Shown: positions 1 to 9,754, numbered from the stretch's first letter. The stretch: DNA of 64,000 bases from Psychrobium sp051201665 (GCF_051201665.1 NZ_CP179210.1:186001-250000); one strand, 5' to 3'. Program-made: numbers and translations. Notes: a model not told the origin generated them from the letters alone.

Positions 1-37
1 CCATCGAGGAGCGTTTTTTACATTTATTAATGAATAA

Positions 38-643
38 TTAGTCTTTCAGCTGCACTAAGTAGTTCACTAATTTATCAAACTGTTCTTCGCTCGTAATTTT
101 CTGATTATTCACCTGATATTTACCATTGATGATAAATGTTGGAACACCAGTAATTCGAAAACGCTTATTGTCTTGACGCATCTGATTAACCATACGTTTT
201 AATTTGAAGCTTTTCAGACCTGCGTTAAACTTCTTTTCACTTACGCCTGCATCCATGAATAATGGCTTGATATCATTCATCGAAGCAATTGGCATACGCG
301 TGACATGAATGGCTTGAAAGATTTTAGGTACCATGACGTCAGTGGTTTTTAGTAGCTTTGATAAGCTGTAAGCTTTAACTAGTTCTGTTCCTACTTTGCC
401 ACCTAAACTTTCTGTGTGACTTTTACGAAAGGTTACATCGCTTGGCAGTGTTTTCTTCAGGTTATTCACTAAAGGTTCGAAGCGGTAACATGATGCACAC
501 AAAAATGAGAAATATTCGACAACTTCAGGTTTCTTGCTGGCTACCTTGCTAACAACAAAATAGTCTGTGCCTTCTTTAAAGTCAGCGGCGTGAGCAAAGG
601 TGCTCATAATAAAAGTAAAACATAATAACGCGAATTTTTTCAT
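38..643 (-). CDS. dsbA: DsbA-like periplasmic thiol:disulfide oxidoreductase
   Basis: A 201-residue secreted thioredoxin-fold protein that should introduce disulfides into exported proteins. A signal peptide (about residues 1-19, ending AHA) precedes the mature protein. The active site is C-A-S-C (residues 49-52) in the context YFSFLCASCYRFE, and the cis-proline loop GVPTFI is at about residues 167-172. Length and layout fit DsbA. The dipeptide between the cysteines is Ala-Ser rather than the classical Pro-His, which should change the redox potential. An AGGA ribosome site precedes the ATG by about 9 bases. It lies 127 bp downstream of srkA on the same strand, the srkA-dsbA order also seen in enteric bacteria. 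DsbA family is secure; whether this is the main DsbA or a specialised paralogue is not. Confidence 0.88.
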   Translation of the reverse strand: MKKFALLCFTFIMSTFAHAADFKEGTDYFVVSKVASKKPEVVEYFSFLCASCYRFEPLVNNLKKTLPSDVTFRKSHTESLGGKVGTELVKAYSLSKLLKTTDVMVPKIFQAIHVTRMPIASMNDIKPLFMDAGVSEKKFNAGLKSFKLKRMVNQMRQDNKRFRITGVPTFIINGKYQVNNQKITSEEQFDKLVNYLVQLKD

Positions 644-770
644 TGTAAGTTTTCCTAAAAAATTTTCGGATAGATTATCATCTATCGGCTAAATTACCAC
701 TGATGATAGTGGTTATTCCTGTATCAAAGATTAACAAATGTTTAATTAGTTCCGTTAAGCTTGAGCTTAT

Positions 771-1778
771 TTAAAAATTAAAGTCGGGTAACGTTAACGG
801 TGGTTCTTGTAATTGTGCTATTTGTTCTTTTAATGCCAATACTTGTTGTTCCCAATATTGTGGTGTATTAAACCATGGAAAGTTATGTGGAAATGCTGGA
901 TCGCTCCATCGCTTGGCAAGCCAGTACATGTAGTTGACCATGCGCATGGCGCGTAACGGTTCAATAAGTTGCAGTTCCTTCGTGTCAAAATCGCAGAACT
1001 CATTGTAGCCTTCTAATAACACTTCTAGTTGTAGAGACTGAGCAGCGCGATCGCCACTGAGCATCATCCATAAATCCTGAACAGCTGGCCCATTGACACT
1101 GTCATCAAGATCGACAAAATGCGGGCCATTATCAGTCCATAAAATGTTGCCGGGATGGCAATCGCCAAACAACCGCTGTTGTGTACATTGTCCAACTTCT
1201 TCAAGTTTTTTCTGGGTTAAGCTGACGATTAGATTCAATGCTGTATCAAATGGAAGTCTTAAATAATCCGGAATTTCTTCGTACCCCAGTAAAAACTTCT
1301 GTGGTTCGATCAGAAAATTTTCGCTGTTTAAGGTGACTCTTTGAGTAAAAGGTTTTGATTGTCCAACTTTATGAATGCGTCCCATAAAGCGTCCAACCCA
1401 TTCAAGGTGATCGAGATTATCTACTTCAAATTGACGACCGCCACGACATTCAAATAATGCAAAATAGAAACCTTTATATTCATGGAGTGTCGTGCCATTA
1501 ATCTCTAATGGCGGGATAACGGGAATTTCTTGCTCTGCAAGTTCAATACTAAAGCTATGTTCTTCGTTTATTTGCTCTCTACTCCAACGTGCTGGACGAT
1601 AGAACTTCACCACATATCGGAGCTCGCCATCCCCTGTAAATTGATACACTCTGTTTTCGTAGCTATTTAACGCCATTAAACCTGACGCTGGATAAATACC
1701 GGTAGACTCGATGGCGTCTAACATGAAGTCAGGAGTCAATAATGCGTAGTCTGCGTTAATTGGATTGTCTTTATTCAT
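771..1778 (-). CDS. srkA: Stress response kinase A (YihE/RdoA family)
   Basis: A 335-residue cytoplasmic Ser/Thr kinase of the choline kinase/APH fold. In E. coli SrkA counteracts MazF-type toxicity and stress-induced death. Visible motifs are the catalytic loop GDCHPGNILW (about residues 205-214) and the metal-binding FVDLDD (about 221-226); the N-terminal YENRVYQF segment is typical of the family. Length matches the family (about 325-330). Its start overlaps the end of the upstream DUF3630 gene by 8 bp, which implies translational coupling, and dsbA follows on the same strand. The three genes probably form one unit. Confidence 0.92.
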   Translation of the reverse strand: MNKDNPINADYALLTPDFMLDAIESTGIYPASGLMALNSYENRVYQFTGDGELRYVVKFYRPARWSREQINEEHSFSIELAEQEIPVIPPLEINGTTLHEYKGFYFALFECRGGRQFEVDNLDHLEWVGRFMGRIHKVGQSKPFTQRVTLNSENFLIEPQKFLLGYEEIPDYLRLPFDTALNLIVSLTQKKLEEVGQCTQQRLFGDCHPGNILWTDNGPHFVDLDDSVNGPAVQDLWMMLSGDRAAQSLQLEVLLEGYNEFCDFDTKELQLIEPLRAMRMVNYMYWLAKRWSDPAFPHNFPWFNTPQYWEQQVLALKEQIAQLQEPPLTLPDFNF

Positions 1779-2091
1779 AATTCTTTAATAATTGACTGAT
1801 AAAGGTTAATACGTCTAAATCAGCATTGTTGTCTAGTTCGATCCAGATGCTATTGCTGTTTTCTTCGAAGGTAAGCATTAAGCGCGTATCTTCGAATTCA
1901 AAGGATACACGATGGAGATCGGCGCCTAAATCATGGCTAATGAAATGTCCATCAATAATGTCAATAAGCCATTGAGAAAAGGGTAAAAAACTGTCCCAAT
2001 CGATATTGGGGTTGATTGTCTCAATGTTCAGTTGCTTGTGTGCTTTAGCTACTGTAGAGTTTATTTTAAAGGAATAATTATTTGCTAACAT
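1771..2091 (-). CDS. DUF3630 family protein
   Basis: A small acidic cytoplasmic protein of about 106 residues with no signal peptide or membrane segment. It resembles the DUF3630 proteins that sit beside srkA in Shewanella and other Alteromonadales; the function is unknown. I place the start at the ATG at 2091 (MLANNYSF). A TTG at 2133 would add 14 residues but gives a low-complexity Leu/Ser start. Neither start has a strong ribosome site, so the start is uncertain. The 3' end overlaps srkA by 8 bp. It is divergent from the GGDEF/EAL gene at 2202. Confidence 0.7.
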   Translation of the reverse strand: MLANNYSFKINSTVAKAHKQLNIETINPNIDWDSFLPFSQWLIDIIDGHFISHDLGADLHRVSFEFEDTRLMLTFEENSNSIWIELDNNADLDVLTFISQLLKNYE

Positions 2092-2201
2092 GGACGATTT
2101 AACGCTGGAAAAAAGAACTGATGATAGTAGCAATTAGTACTTAACCCTGTCTATGGATACGAATTTAAATCACTGCAGCTTGTTTGGAAACTTCCTGAAC
2201 G

Positions 2202-4937
2202 ATGAACGAAAATATTTTGAATGACTTGCCATTAAACGCAGGCGACAACACTAGTGTGTTAAAACAATTGTTGTCATTAAATGAGGCGGTGCTTGATAGT
2301 TCATTAACTATCCATCATATCTCTGAAGAATTACTTAACATTCTTAGCCATGGCTCACATGATATGCTAGGGCGCTCATTAAGTGATTTCATTGATGGCA
2401 CAGATAGTGAATATTTGTTAGCTGTATTAGAGGCTGAAAAATCGCGGACGATTGAAATTAAATTATCATTCCCGCATGGAAATAGCCCTCAAGCTCTCTA
2501 CACACTCGAATTTGAAAAGCTCACAACTAATGAAGAAAGTTGGTTATTGTTACGAAAATTCCAACAAGATGTCGTAAAAAACACAGAAAGTAACGTAATC
2601 TTTGATCATAGTGTTGTACCGCAGTTAATTATTCAGCCTGAATCAATGATGATTTTAAAAGGCAATAGCGCAGCAGATAAAGCATTTTTTCATGTCGACT
2701 TTTCATCTCATACCATCTTGTCGCAAGTCATTAATTTGCCAATATTACCGTTGGCTTCATTATTTGATCAAGTAACCCGTGAAGGTAGTGCGTTATCAGT
2801 ACCTATTTTGAGTGATAACGGCGCGATAGAACATGTTAATGCCCAGTTAAATAGTATTGAATTTGAAGGACAGTCGGCTTGGTTGGTTCAGTTTGTAAAA
2901 GATTTAAATCAAGATGACATGGCGCAGCAATACGCTACGTCGCGTGAATTAACCGACGCACTGTTTGAAACAAAAGACTATGCATTATTAATGATGGATA
3001 GTTTTGGGGTGATTAGTCAGATAAATCAACCGATGTGTGAACTGCTCGGTTTAGAGCGCAACCAAGTGATCGGTCAGCGTGCTAAACAAGTGTTGCCACA
3101 ACAGGTTAGTACGCTGATTTCAACATCCGAAAACTCTCAGTATAAAGTTTCGCTCAACAGCCCTTCACAAGCGTATAAATTGACCCTGCAACCGCTACGA
3201 AATAATAAAGGATATGTGCTTGGATTATTACTTGAGCTAAAGTCGACCGTCGATGACGAGCAAGGCTTGATATCAAGAGCTTATGAGGCCGCTAATAACG
3301 CAGGAAATCACGCGGTATTTATTACCGATAAAAATGGTTTCATTATCTACGTAAATACTATGTTTGAGCACCAAACAGGTTATTGTCGAGACGCTATTAT
3401 TGGTGAGAGTTTTTCTATTTTAAAAGGCGATGATAGCAACGAGGATGTGATTCAAAACCTGTGGCGGACTATTAATAATAAAGATACGTGGCGAGGTGTG
3501 CTAAAACATCAACGCCAATCAGGTGCCAGTTATTGGAGTGATTTAACCATCAAACCGCTTGTTGACCGTGACGGTCAGCTTGAATGTTTTGTGGGTCTTA
3601 GCCATGACATTACGTTGCAAAAAGAAATGCAAAAGTCGGGAACTTACCTTGCTAATTATGACGTAAAAACGGGCTTGGCAAACAGTATTTTGGCCAAAGA
3701 TCGTTTAGAAGGAATGATAGGTCGAGCTAGACGCCGAAAACTGATAGTTGCGGTGGTTTATCTTGATATTACGCAAATTAATGACATTGCAAAGCATTAT
3801 GATGGTGAACTGTCCGATAGCGTATTATTGATTTACTGTAATAACTTACAGCGAGCTTTACGTTCAGAGGATGCTGTGGCGCGGATGTCAAATGAGCGTC
3901 TTGCAATCTTTTTACCTGATGTACCTAACGGCGAAGCATTGGATGTAGTGTCTGCTAAGATTGACCGCGTGAATCAACAGGCCATTTCAATTGGTGACAA
4001 TAGCTTTAAATTCGATATTCGTCAGGGTGTTTCGTATTATCCTGAGCAGGGCTCAGATTGTGAATCTTTGTTGAAGAATGCTGAGGCGTCAATTATAAAA
4101 GCGTGGTCAACAGGCGCGCCAATTGGCTGTTTCTCACAAGGTCAAAATGATAATACGTTAATGCATTTCCAGATGCGTCGTGAAATCGATGCGATGATTG
4201 ATGGCAAGCTATTCAATTTAGTGTATCAGCCGATCATCAATTTAACGGATGATTCTCTATACGGCGTTGAAGCAAAAATTCAATGGCGACATCCTCAGTA
4301 TGGCATTATCGAAAATGATGATGTCTATGCCGTTGCAGAAGCATCTGGTTGTGCTCAAGAACTCGGAATGTTGGTGTTAGAACAAGTATGTATTGACGCG
4401 AGCTACTGGCAACAAAAGGGAATGGCATCAATGATGCTATCTGTAAACCTTTCCCATGGTCAGCTACGTGATAATCAAATTGCTGAGAAATTTAGCGAAG
4501 TCTTAGAGCGATATCAGATTGAGAACCATCGATTATCACTTGAGCTTCCTTTGAGTTATATTGCAACTCAATGGTTGAAACTGGATGAAATTTTACAACA
4601 GTTATCGCTCCTTGGTTTCACGCTTGAGTATGACAAATTTGGTGATCGCGGTGCTTATATTTCTGATTTAAGAAACTTCCCATTTAGTGGTATTAAGTTG
4701 ACGCAAGATTATGTCTCTCAAATCGATCAAGATGTAAATACGGCGAGCTTAGTTGAAGGGATTTTATCTATGGCTTCATCGCTTAATTTAGACGCGACAG
4801 CCGTTGGTGTTAATGAATTTTCTCAAATACTTCAATTACAAGAAATGGGGTGTCGACGCGCGCAAGGTGATTTCTTAAGTCCATATACTGCACGCGATGG
4901 TATCGTAAAATTTATTCAACAAGGAATGGCCATCTAG
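2202..4937 (+). CDS. PAS-GGDEF-EAL protein with degenerate catalytic sites
   Basis: A 911-residue cytoplasmic signalling protein. Two PAS-like domains (about residues 248-340 and 358-470) are followed by a GGDEF domain (about 480-620) and an EAL domain (about 655-905). The GGDEF signature is replaced by SNERL (about residue 562), although the RxxD inhibitory-site motif (RSED) five residues before it is kept. In the EAL domain the first Glu (GVEAK, about 688) and Asn (SVNLS) remain, but DDFG reads DKFG, KIDxxF reads KLTQDY and AEGVE reads AVGVN, so metal ligands are lost. Synthase and phosphodiesterase activity are therefore both unlikely. A c-di-GMP receptor or scaffold role is my inference. 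No membrane segments are visible. It is a single gene, convergent with leuD. Confidence 0.9.
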   Translation: MNENILNDLPLNAGDNTSVLKQLLSLNEAVLDSSLTIHHISEELLNILSHGSHDMLGRSLSDFIDGTDSEYLLAVLEAEKSRTIEIKLSFPHGNSPQALYTLEFEKLTTNEESWLLLRKFQQDVVKNTESNVIFDHSVVPQLIIQPESMMILKGNSAADKAFFHVDFSSHTILSQVINLPILPLASLFDQVTREGSALSVPILSDNGAIEHVNAQLNSIEFEGQSAWLVQFVKDLNQDDMAQQYATSRELTDALFETKDYALLMMDSFGVISQINQPMCELLGLERNQVIGQRAKQVLPQQVSTLISTSENSQYKVSLNSPSQAYKLTLQPLRNNKGYVLGLLLELKSTVDDEQGLISRAYEAANNAGNHAVFITDKNGFIIYVNTMFEHQTGYCRDAIIGESFSILKGDDSNEDVIQNLWRTINNKDTWRGVLKHQRQSGASYWSDLTIKPLVDRDGQLECFVGLSHDITLQKEMQKSGTYLANYDVKTGLANSILAKDRLEGMIGRARRRKLIVAVVYLDITQINDIAKHYDGELSDSVLLIYCNNLQRALRSEDAVARMSNERLAIFLPDVPNGEALDVVSAKIDRVNQQAISIGDNSFKFDIRQGVSYYPEQGSDCESLLKNAEASIIKAWSTGAPIGCFSQGQNDNTLMHFQMRREIDAMIDGKLFNLVYQPIINLTDDSLYGVEAKIQWRHPQYGIIENDDVYAVAEASGCAQELGMLVLEQVCIDASYWQQKGMASMMLSVNLSHGQLRDNQIAEKFSEVLERYQIENHRLSLELPLSYIATQWLKLDEILQQLSLLGFTLEYDKFGDRGAYISDLRNFPFSGIKLTQDYVSQIDQDVNTASLVEGILSMASSLNLDATAVGVNEFSQILQLQEMGCRRAQGDFLSPYTARDGIVKFIQQGMAI

Positions 4938-4945
4938 GCCATTCC
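4923..4945. terminator. Hairpin straddling the GGDEF/EAL stop codon
   Basis: A perfect 9-bp inverted repeat (GGAATGGCC / GGCCATTCC, 5-nt loop) contains the stop codon. It sits between two convergent genes. Flanking T-runs are weak on both strands, so the strength as an intrinsic terminator is doubtful. Confidence 0.5.
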
Positions 4946-4962
4946 TAATTTAATATACGATA

Positions 4963-5562
4963 TTAGCGACGCCACGCTGGAATACTTGCTTCATATTGTT
5001 CAATTTGATCAATATGTTGCAATGTCCAACCAATAGAATCTAACCCTTTTAATAAGCACTCACGTTGGAAGTCACTGATGTGAAAATCATAACGTTCACC
5101 ATTCGGGGCGATTACTTGTAGCGCTTGCAAATCGACAGTTACTGTTGCGCCTTCATCCATTTGAGCAAACAGTGAATCAATTTGTGCTTCAGTTAACTTC
5201 ACCGGCACCATACCGTTGTTAATAGCATTGCCATAGAAAATATCAGCAAAGCTTGATGCGATGACCGCTTTAAACCCAAAATCATCAAGTGCCCAAGGGG
5301 CATGTTCACGACTTGAGCCGCAACCAAAGTTTTCGCGGGTTAGTAAAATACTACCGCCTTTATACTGTGGCTGATTTAGCGCAAACTCAGGATTTACCTG
5401 TTCGCCAGCTTCATCAAGATAGCGCCAATCATGAAATAAATGTTGGCCAAAACCATCACGGGTTACTTTAGAAAGAAACTGCTTAGGGATGATTTGGTCT
5501 GTATCAATATTGGCGATATCTAATGGGATCACAAGGCCAGTATGTTGTTTAAATTCGTTCAT
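4963..5562 (-). CDS. leuD: 3-isopropylmalate dehydratase small subunit
   Basis: The 199-residue small (swivelling) subunit of isopropylmalate isomerase, which with LeuC interconverts 2- and 3-isopropylmalate in leucine synthesis. The aconitase swivel signature is clear: NIDTDQIIPKQFL near the N-terminus and NFGCGSSREHAPWAL at about residues 77-91. Length is standard. It is the last gene of leuABCD, 13 bp after leuC. Confidence 0.97.
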   Translation of the reverse strand: MNEFKQHTGLVIPLDIANIDTDQIIPKQFLSKVTRDGFGQHLFHDWRYLDEAGEQVNPEFALNQPQYKGGSILLTRENFGCGSSREHAPWALDDFGFKAVIASSFADIFYGNAINNGMVPVKLTEAQIDSLFAQMDEGATVTVDLQALQVIAPNGERYDFHISDFQRECLLKGLDSIGWTLQHIDQIEQYEASIPAWRR

Positions 5563-5575
5563 TATTTTCTAATTC

Positions 5576-6973
5576 CTAAGCGTTGCGAATATCGACGAAG
5601 TGACCTGCACATGCAGCCGCGGCTGCCATCGCTGGGCTAACTAAGTGTGTACGGCTCAAACGGCCTTGGCGACCAACGAAATTACGGTTACTGGTTGATG
5701 CACAGCGCTCGTATGGCTCTAGGCGATCGTCATTCATGGCTAAACACATTGAACAGCCCGGTAAGCGCCATTCAAAGCCTGCATCAAGGAATATTTTATC
5801 TAACCCTTCTTCTTCTGCTTGTGCTTTTACAAGGCCTGAACCTGGTACAACAATGGCAACAACGCTTGCTGCGACTTTTTTGCCTTTGGCGATAGTTGCA
5901 GCAGCGCGTAAATCTTCGATTCGGCTGTTGGTACAAGAACCGATGAATACTTTATCAACACCGACATCAGTCAGCGATTGACCCGCTTCAAGCGCCATAT
6001 AATCGAGTGCCTGTTTGGCGCTGTCAGATTCAACAGCGTCGCTAAAGCTCGCAGGAGCCGGCACAACTTGATCAATGGCAATCACTTGTCCTGGATTGGT
6101 ACCCCACGTTAATTGCGGCGCAATATCTTCACCGCGTAGTGTGATTACCGCATCAAACTGTGCGTCGTCGTCTGATTTTAGTGTTTTCCAATAGGCAACA
6201 GCATCTTCCCAGTCTTGACCTTTTGGTGCGTGTGGGCGACCTCCGAGGTAATCAAAAGTGATTTGGTCTGGCGCGACCATACCGGCTTTAGCGCCACATT
6301 CGATGCTCATATTACAAATGGTCATGCGAGCTTCCATCGATAATTGCTCGATAGCGCTGCCACAATATTCGATGATATAACCTGTGCCGCCTGCGGCACC
6401 TGTTTCTCCAATGATTGCTAAGATAATATCTTTAGCACTGATACCTTCATTAATGGTGCCAGTGATTTCAATCTTCATTGATTTGGCTTTGCTTTGTTTC
6501 AACGTTTGCGTTGCCATTACATGTTCGACTTCAGAGGTTCCGATACCGAATGCTAATGCGCCAAAAGCACCGTGAGTTGCGGTATGCGAATCACCACAAA
6601 CAATAGTTGTGCCTGGCAAGGTCATTCCTTGTTCTGGTCCCATAACATGCACGATACCTTGATTGATATTGTGAATATCAAACAATTGCACGCCGTATTG
6701 GTCGCAATTATCAGTTAACGTTTGAATTTGAATACGGGCTTGATCGCTACAGGCATCAAGTGAACGAGACTTTGTTGATGTGTTGTGATCCATGGTCGCA
6801 AAGGTTTTACCAACATGGCGTAAAGGACGCTGATGAGAGTTCAAGCCAGAAAATGCCTGTGGTGATGTCACTTCATGGACTAAATGACGATCAATATAGA
6901 TTAACGGCGTTTCATTGGCTTCATTTCGGACAATGTGATCTGCCCAAATCTTATCGTATAACGTACTCGCCAT
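5576..6973 (-). CDS. leuC: 3-isopropylmalate dehydratase large subunit
   Basis: The 465-residue catalytic subunit of isopropylmalate isomerase. It carries the 4Fe-4S ligand cysteines in the aconitase-type motifs GSCTNSRIEDL (about residue 346) and PGCSMCLAMN (about 405-414), plus the N-terminal HLVHEVTSPQAF segment. Its ATG overlaps the leuB stop codon region at 6973, so translation is probably coupled. Expression is expected to follow the leu attenuator upstream of leuA. Confidence 0.97.
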   Translation of the reverse strand: MASTLYDKIWADHIVRNEANETPLIYIDRHLVHEVTSPQAFSGLNSHQRPLRHVGKTFATMDHNTSTKSRSLDACSDQARIQIQTLTDNCDQYGVQLFDIHNINQGIVHVMGPEQGMTLPGTTIVCGDSHTATHGAFGALAFGIGTSEVEHVMATQTLKQSKAKSMKIEITGTINEGISAKDIILAIIGETGAAGGTGYIIEYCGSAIEQLSMEARMTICNMSIECGAKAGMVAPDQITFDYLGGRPHAPKGQDWEDAVAYWKTLKSDDDAQFDAVITLRGEDIAPQLTWGTNPGQVIAIDQVVPAPASFSDAVESDSAKQALDYMALEAGQSLTDVGVDKVFIGSCTNSRIEDLRAAATIAKGKKVAASVVAIVVPGSGLVKAQAEEEGLDKIFLDAGFEWRLPGCSMCLAMNDDRLEPYERCASTSNRNFVGRQGRLSRTHLVSPAMAAAAACAGHFVDIRNA

Positions 6974-8070
6974 TAGTTGTTCTCCAAAATTGATTGCGCG
7001 ATAAAGTCGCCCATTTCACTGGTTGATTTAGCGTCTTCGATATTACTAGCCAACTCACGGGTTAAATAATTATTGTCTAAGGCATCTATAATAGCTTTTT
7101 CGATGGCTGTCGCAGCGTCATCAAGACCCAGGCTAAAGCGTAATAACATGGCTGCTGATAAAATCTGTGCGATTGGGTTAGCAATGTTTTGGCCTGCAAT
7201 ATCTGGCGCACTCCCACCCGCAGGCTCATACATGCCAAAGCCATCTTCATTAGTACTTGCTGATGGTAATAAGCCCATAGAGCCCGTAATCATTGCACAT
7301 TCATCAGATAAAATATCACCCATCAAATTTGAGCATAATAAAACATCAAATTGAGAAGGATCGCGCACCATTTGCATAGCCGCGTTATCGATATAAATAT
7401 GCTCTAATTCGATGTCTGGATACTCTTTCGCGATTTCTTCAACTACTTCACGCCATAGCACAGAACAGGCTAATACATTTGCTTTATCAACAGAGGTTAC
7501 TTTTTTACGTCGCGTCTTCGCAGATTCAAACGCAATGCGGGCAATACGCTCAATTTCTTTACGTGAATAACGCATCGTATCGAACGCTTCAACATCAGCG
7601 CCTTCACCTTGACGGCCTTTAGGCTGACCAAAGTAAATACCGCCTGTTAATTCACGGACACATAAGATATCAAAACCACGGGCTGAAATATCAGCACGTA
7701 ATGGTGACAGCGCGGCTAATTGACTATAAATTCGCGCTGGGCGTAAGTTACAAAACAATTTGAAATGACCACGTAGTGGCAATAACGCACCACGCTCTGG
7801 TTGCGAGTTAGGTGGTAAATGCTCCCACTTCGGGCCACCAACAGAACCAAATAAGATAGCGTCTGATTCTTCACACCCTTTTAATGTATGCGGCGGTAAT
7901 GGTTCGCCACAGGTATCAATAGCAAAACCACCAACGGGTAGTTCATTGTAATTTAATGTGAAGTTAAACTTTTGTTGAACTGCCGCTAATACTTTTTTTG
8001 CTTGTGCCATCACTTCAGGGCCAATGCCATCGCCAGCAAGCACCGCGATGTTATATTCTTTATTACTCAT
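6973..8070 (-). CDS. leuB: 3-isopropylmalate dehydrogenase
   Basis: A 365-residue NAD-dependent dehydrogenase that oxidises and decarboxylates 3-isopropylmalate to the precursor of leucine. Family motifs include AGDGIGPEV near the N-terminus, FGSVGGPKW (about 74-82), RELTGGIYFG (about 139-148), SDECAMITGSMG and the NAD-binding EPAGGSAPDIAGQ. Length is normal for the proteobacterial form. It lies 45 bp downstream of leuA and abuts leuC. Confidence 0.97.
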   Translation of the reverse strand: MSNKEYNIAVLAGDGIGPEVMAQAKKVLAAVQQKFNFTLNYNELPVGGFAIDTCGEPLPPHTLKGCEESDAILFGSVGGPKWEHLPPNSQPERGALLPLRGHFKLFCNLRPARIYSQLAALSPLRADISARGFDILCVRELTGGIYFGQPKGRQGEGADVEAFDTMRYSRKEIERIARIAFESAKTRRKKVTSVDKANVLACSVLWREVVEEIAKEYPDIELEHIYIDNAAMQMVRDPSQFDVLLCSNLMGDILSDECAMITGSMGLLPSASTNEDGFGMYEPAGGSAPDIAGQNIANPIAQILSAAMLLRFSLGLDDAATAIEKAIIDALDNNYLTRELASNIEDAKSTSEMGDFIAQSILENN

Positions 8071-8115
8071 TCCTATTGCTCTACCTTATTATTTTTAATT
8101 TCTTCGTACTGGCGT

Positions 8116-9675
8116 TTAAACACCAGCGATTTGTTTTTTGAATGCTTGTTTTTTGTCTGCGACTACATCAGCGCGATGGACTAGATTTAGCACATGTAAC
8201 ATGGCGCGTACTGATGCGTGTACAACGTCAGTTGCTAGACCCATACCATGGAAGTTTTGGCCGTTATAAGCAGCAACAATATCTACTTGTCCTAGTGCAT
8301 TCTCACCTTCACCTTTTGCTTTTAATGAGTAATCAATCATTTCAATTTCAACGTTGGTGATACGGCTAACGGCATTAAATGCCGCCTCTACAGGACCATT
8401 ACCAGTAGCTGCTTCAATAAATTCTTTGTCGTTAATTAATAATTTCACGCTGGCTGTCGACATCATGCCTGAGCCTGAGTGAGCACTTAGATAAGCTAGC
8501 TTGTAATAATCGTTCTCATCTTTTTGCTGATTAAAGAACAATAATGCTTCTAAATCATAATCGAACACTTGGCCTTTCTTATCTGCTAGCGCTAGGAACG
8601 AGTCGTATAGTTGATCTAAATCGAATTCGTTATCTTGATAACCCAATTCACTCATGCGATGTTTGATTACATGGCGGCCGGAGCGAGAGGTCATATTGAG
8701 TGATTTTTCTGGCTGGCCAATAGAGGCGGCTGTCATTATTTCATAAGTATTTTTAGCTTTTAACATGCCATCTTGATGGATGCCTGAAGAATGAGAGAAT
8801 GCGTTACTGCCGACAATCGCTTTGTTAGGCTGAACCACCATGTTGCATAAATTGCTGACTAGCTGAGAAGTACGATAAATTTCAGTAGTATTGATGTTGG
8901 TTTCCACACCCAAGATATCTTTTCGTAGATTCAATATCATCGCTATTTCTTCAAGCGAAGCATTGCCTGCACGCTCCCCAATACCATTGATGGTACACTC
9001 AATTTGACGAGCACCCGCTTCAACGGCACTGATTGAGTTGGCAACAGACATGCCTAAATCATTGTGGCAATGAACTGAAATTACGGCTTGATCAATATTT
9101 GGTACACGCTCGTATAATGTCTTGATGATGCCACCAAATTCGCTTGGAATTGTGTAACCAACCGTATCTGGAATGTTAATCGTTTTGGCGCCAGCAGCGA
9201 TGGTTGCTTCGACCATACGGCATAGATTGTCGATTGGTGTTCGTCCAGCATCTTCACATGAAAACTCTACATCATCAGTAAAGTTTCGAGCGTATTTTAC
9301 CGCCCCAACCGCCATCTCTAAGACATCATCAAATGTTTTCTTTAACTTGCTTTCAACATGAATGCTCGAGGTCGAAATAAAAGTATGAATACGAAATTGT
9401 TCCGCCACTTTCAATGCATTACCACAGGCTTCAATATCAGCTTTAACCGCACGAGACAAACCAGCACAAATACTGTTTTTAACCGTTTTAGCAATGGTTT
9501 GAACCGATTCAAAATCGCCTGGAGAAGACACAGGGAAACCTACTTCCATCACATCAACACCAAGTCGTTCAAGAGCTAGCGCAATTTGTAGTTTTTCTTT
9601 TACTGTTAAACTTGCTGCTAACGCCTGTTCGCCATCACGTAATGTGGTGTCGAAAATAATAACTTGATCTGACAT
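8116..9675 (-). CDS. leuA: 2-isopropylmalate synthase
   Basis: A 519-residue enzyme for the first committed step of leucine synthesis (acetyl-CoA plus 2-oxoisovalerate). The TIM-barrel domain carries FDTTLRDGEQA (about residues 8-18), the metal-binding HCHNDLG (about 202-208) and NGIGERAGN. The C-terminal 130 residues form the leucine-sensing allosteric domain with GNGPVEAAFNAV. Length matches enteric LeuA (about 520). A leucine-rich leader peptide and an attenuator hairpin precede it, so transcription should rise when charged tRNA-Leu falls. Confidence 0.97.
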   Translation of the reverse strand: MSDQVIIFDTTLRDGEQALAASLTVKEKLQIALALERLGVDVMEVGFPVSSPGDFESVQTIAKTVKNSICAGLSRAVKADIEACGNALKVAEQFRIHTFISTSSIHVESKLKKTFDDVLEMAVGAVKYARNFTDDVEFSCEDAGRTPIDNLCRMVEATIAAGAKTINIPDTVGYTIPSEFGGIIKTLYERVPNIDQAVISVHCHNDLGMSVANSISAVEAGARQIECTINGIGERAGNASLEEIAMILNLRKDILGVETNINTTEIYRTSQLVSNLCNMVVQPNKAIVGSNAFSHSSGIHQDGMLKAKNTYEIMTAASIGQPEKSLNMTSRSGRHVIKHRMSELGYQDNEFDLDQLYDSFLALADKKGQVFDYDLEALLFFNQQKDENDYYKLAYLSAHSGSGMMSTASVKLLINDKEFIEAATGNGPVEAAFNAVSRITNVEIEMIDYSLKAKGEGENALGQVDIVAAYNGQNFHGMGLATDVVHASVRAMLHVLNLVHRADVVADKKQAFKKQIAGV

Positions 9676-9696
9676 ATCTATTTCCTTTGGTTGAAT

Positions 9697-9725
9697 ACAA
9701 AAAAACCCGCTGTTAAGGCGGGTTT
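9697..9725 (-). terminator. leu operon attenuator terminator
   Basis: Read on the minus strand, AAACCCGC and GCGGGTTT form a stem around a 7-nt loop, followed by a run of T. It lies between the leucine leader peptide and leuA, the position of a ribosome-controlled attenuator. Confidence 0.87.
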
Positions 9726-9754
9726 CTAGTGGTAAGCTTTATTTAACTAATGCA

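Noticed and set aside
5289..9579. Plus-strand reading frames inside the leu genes
   Set aside because: They are antisense shadows of leuA-leuD, which are unambiguous.
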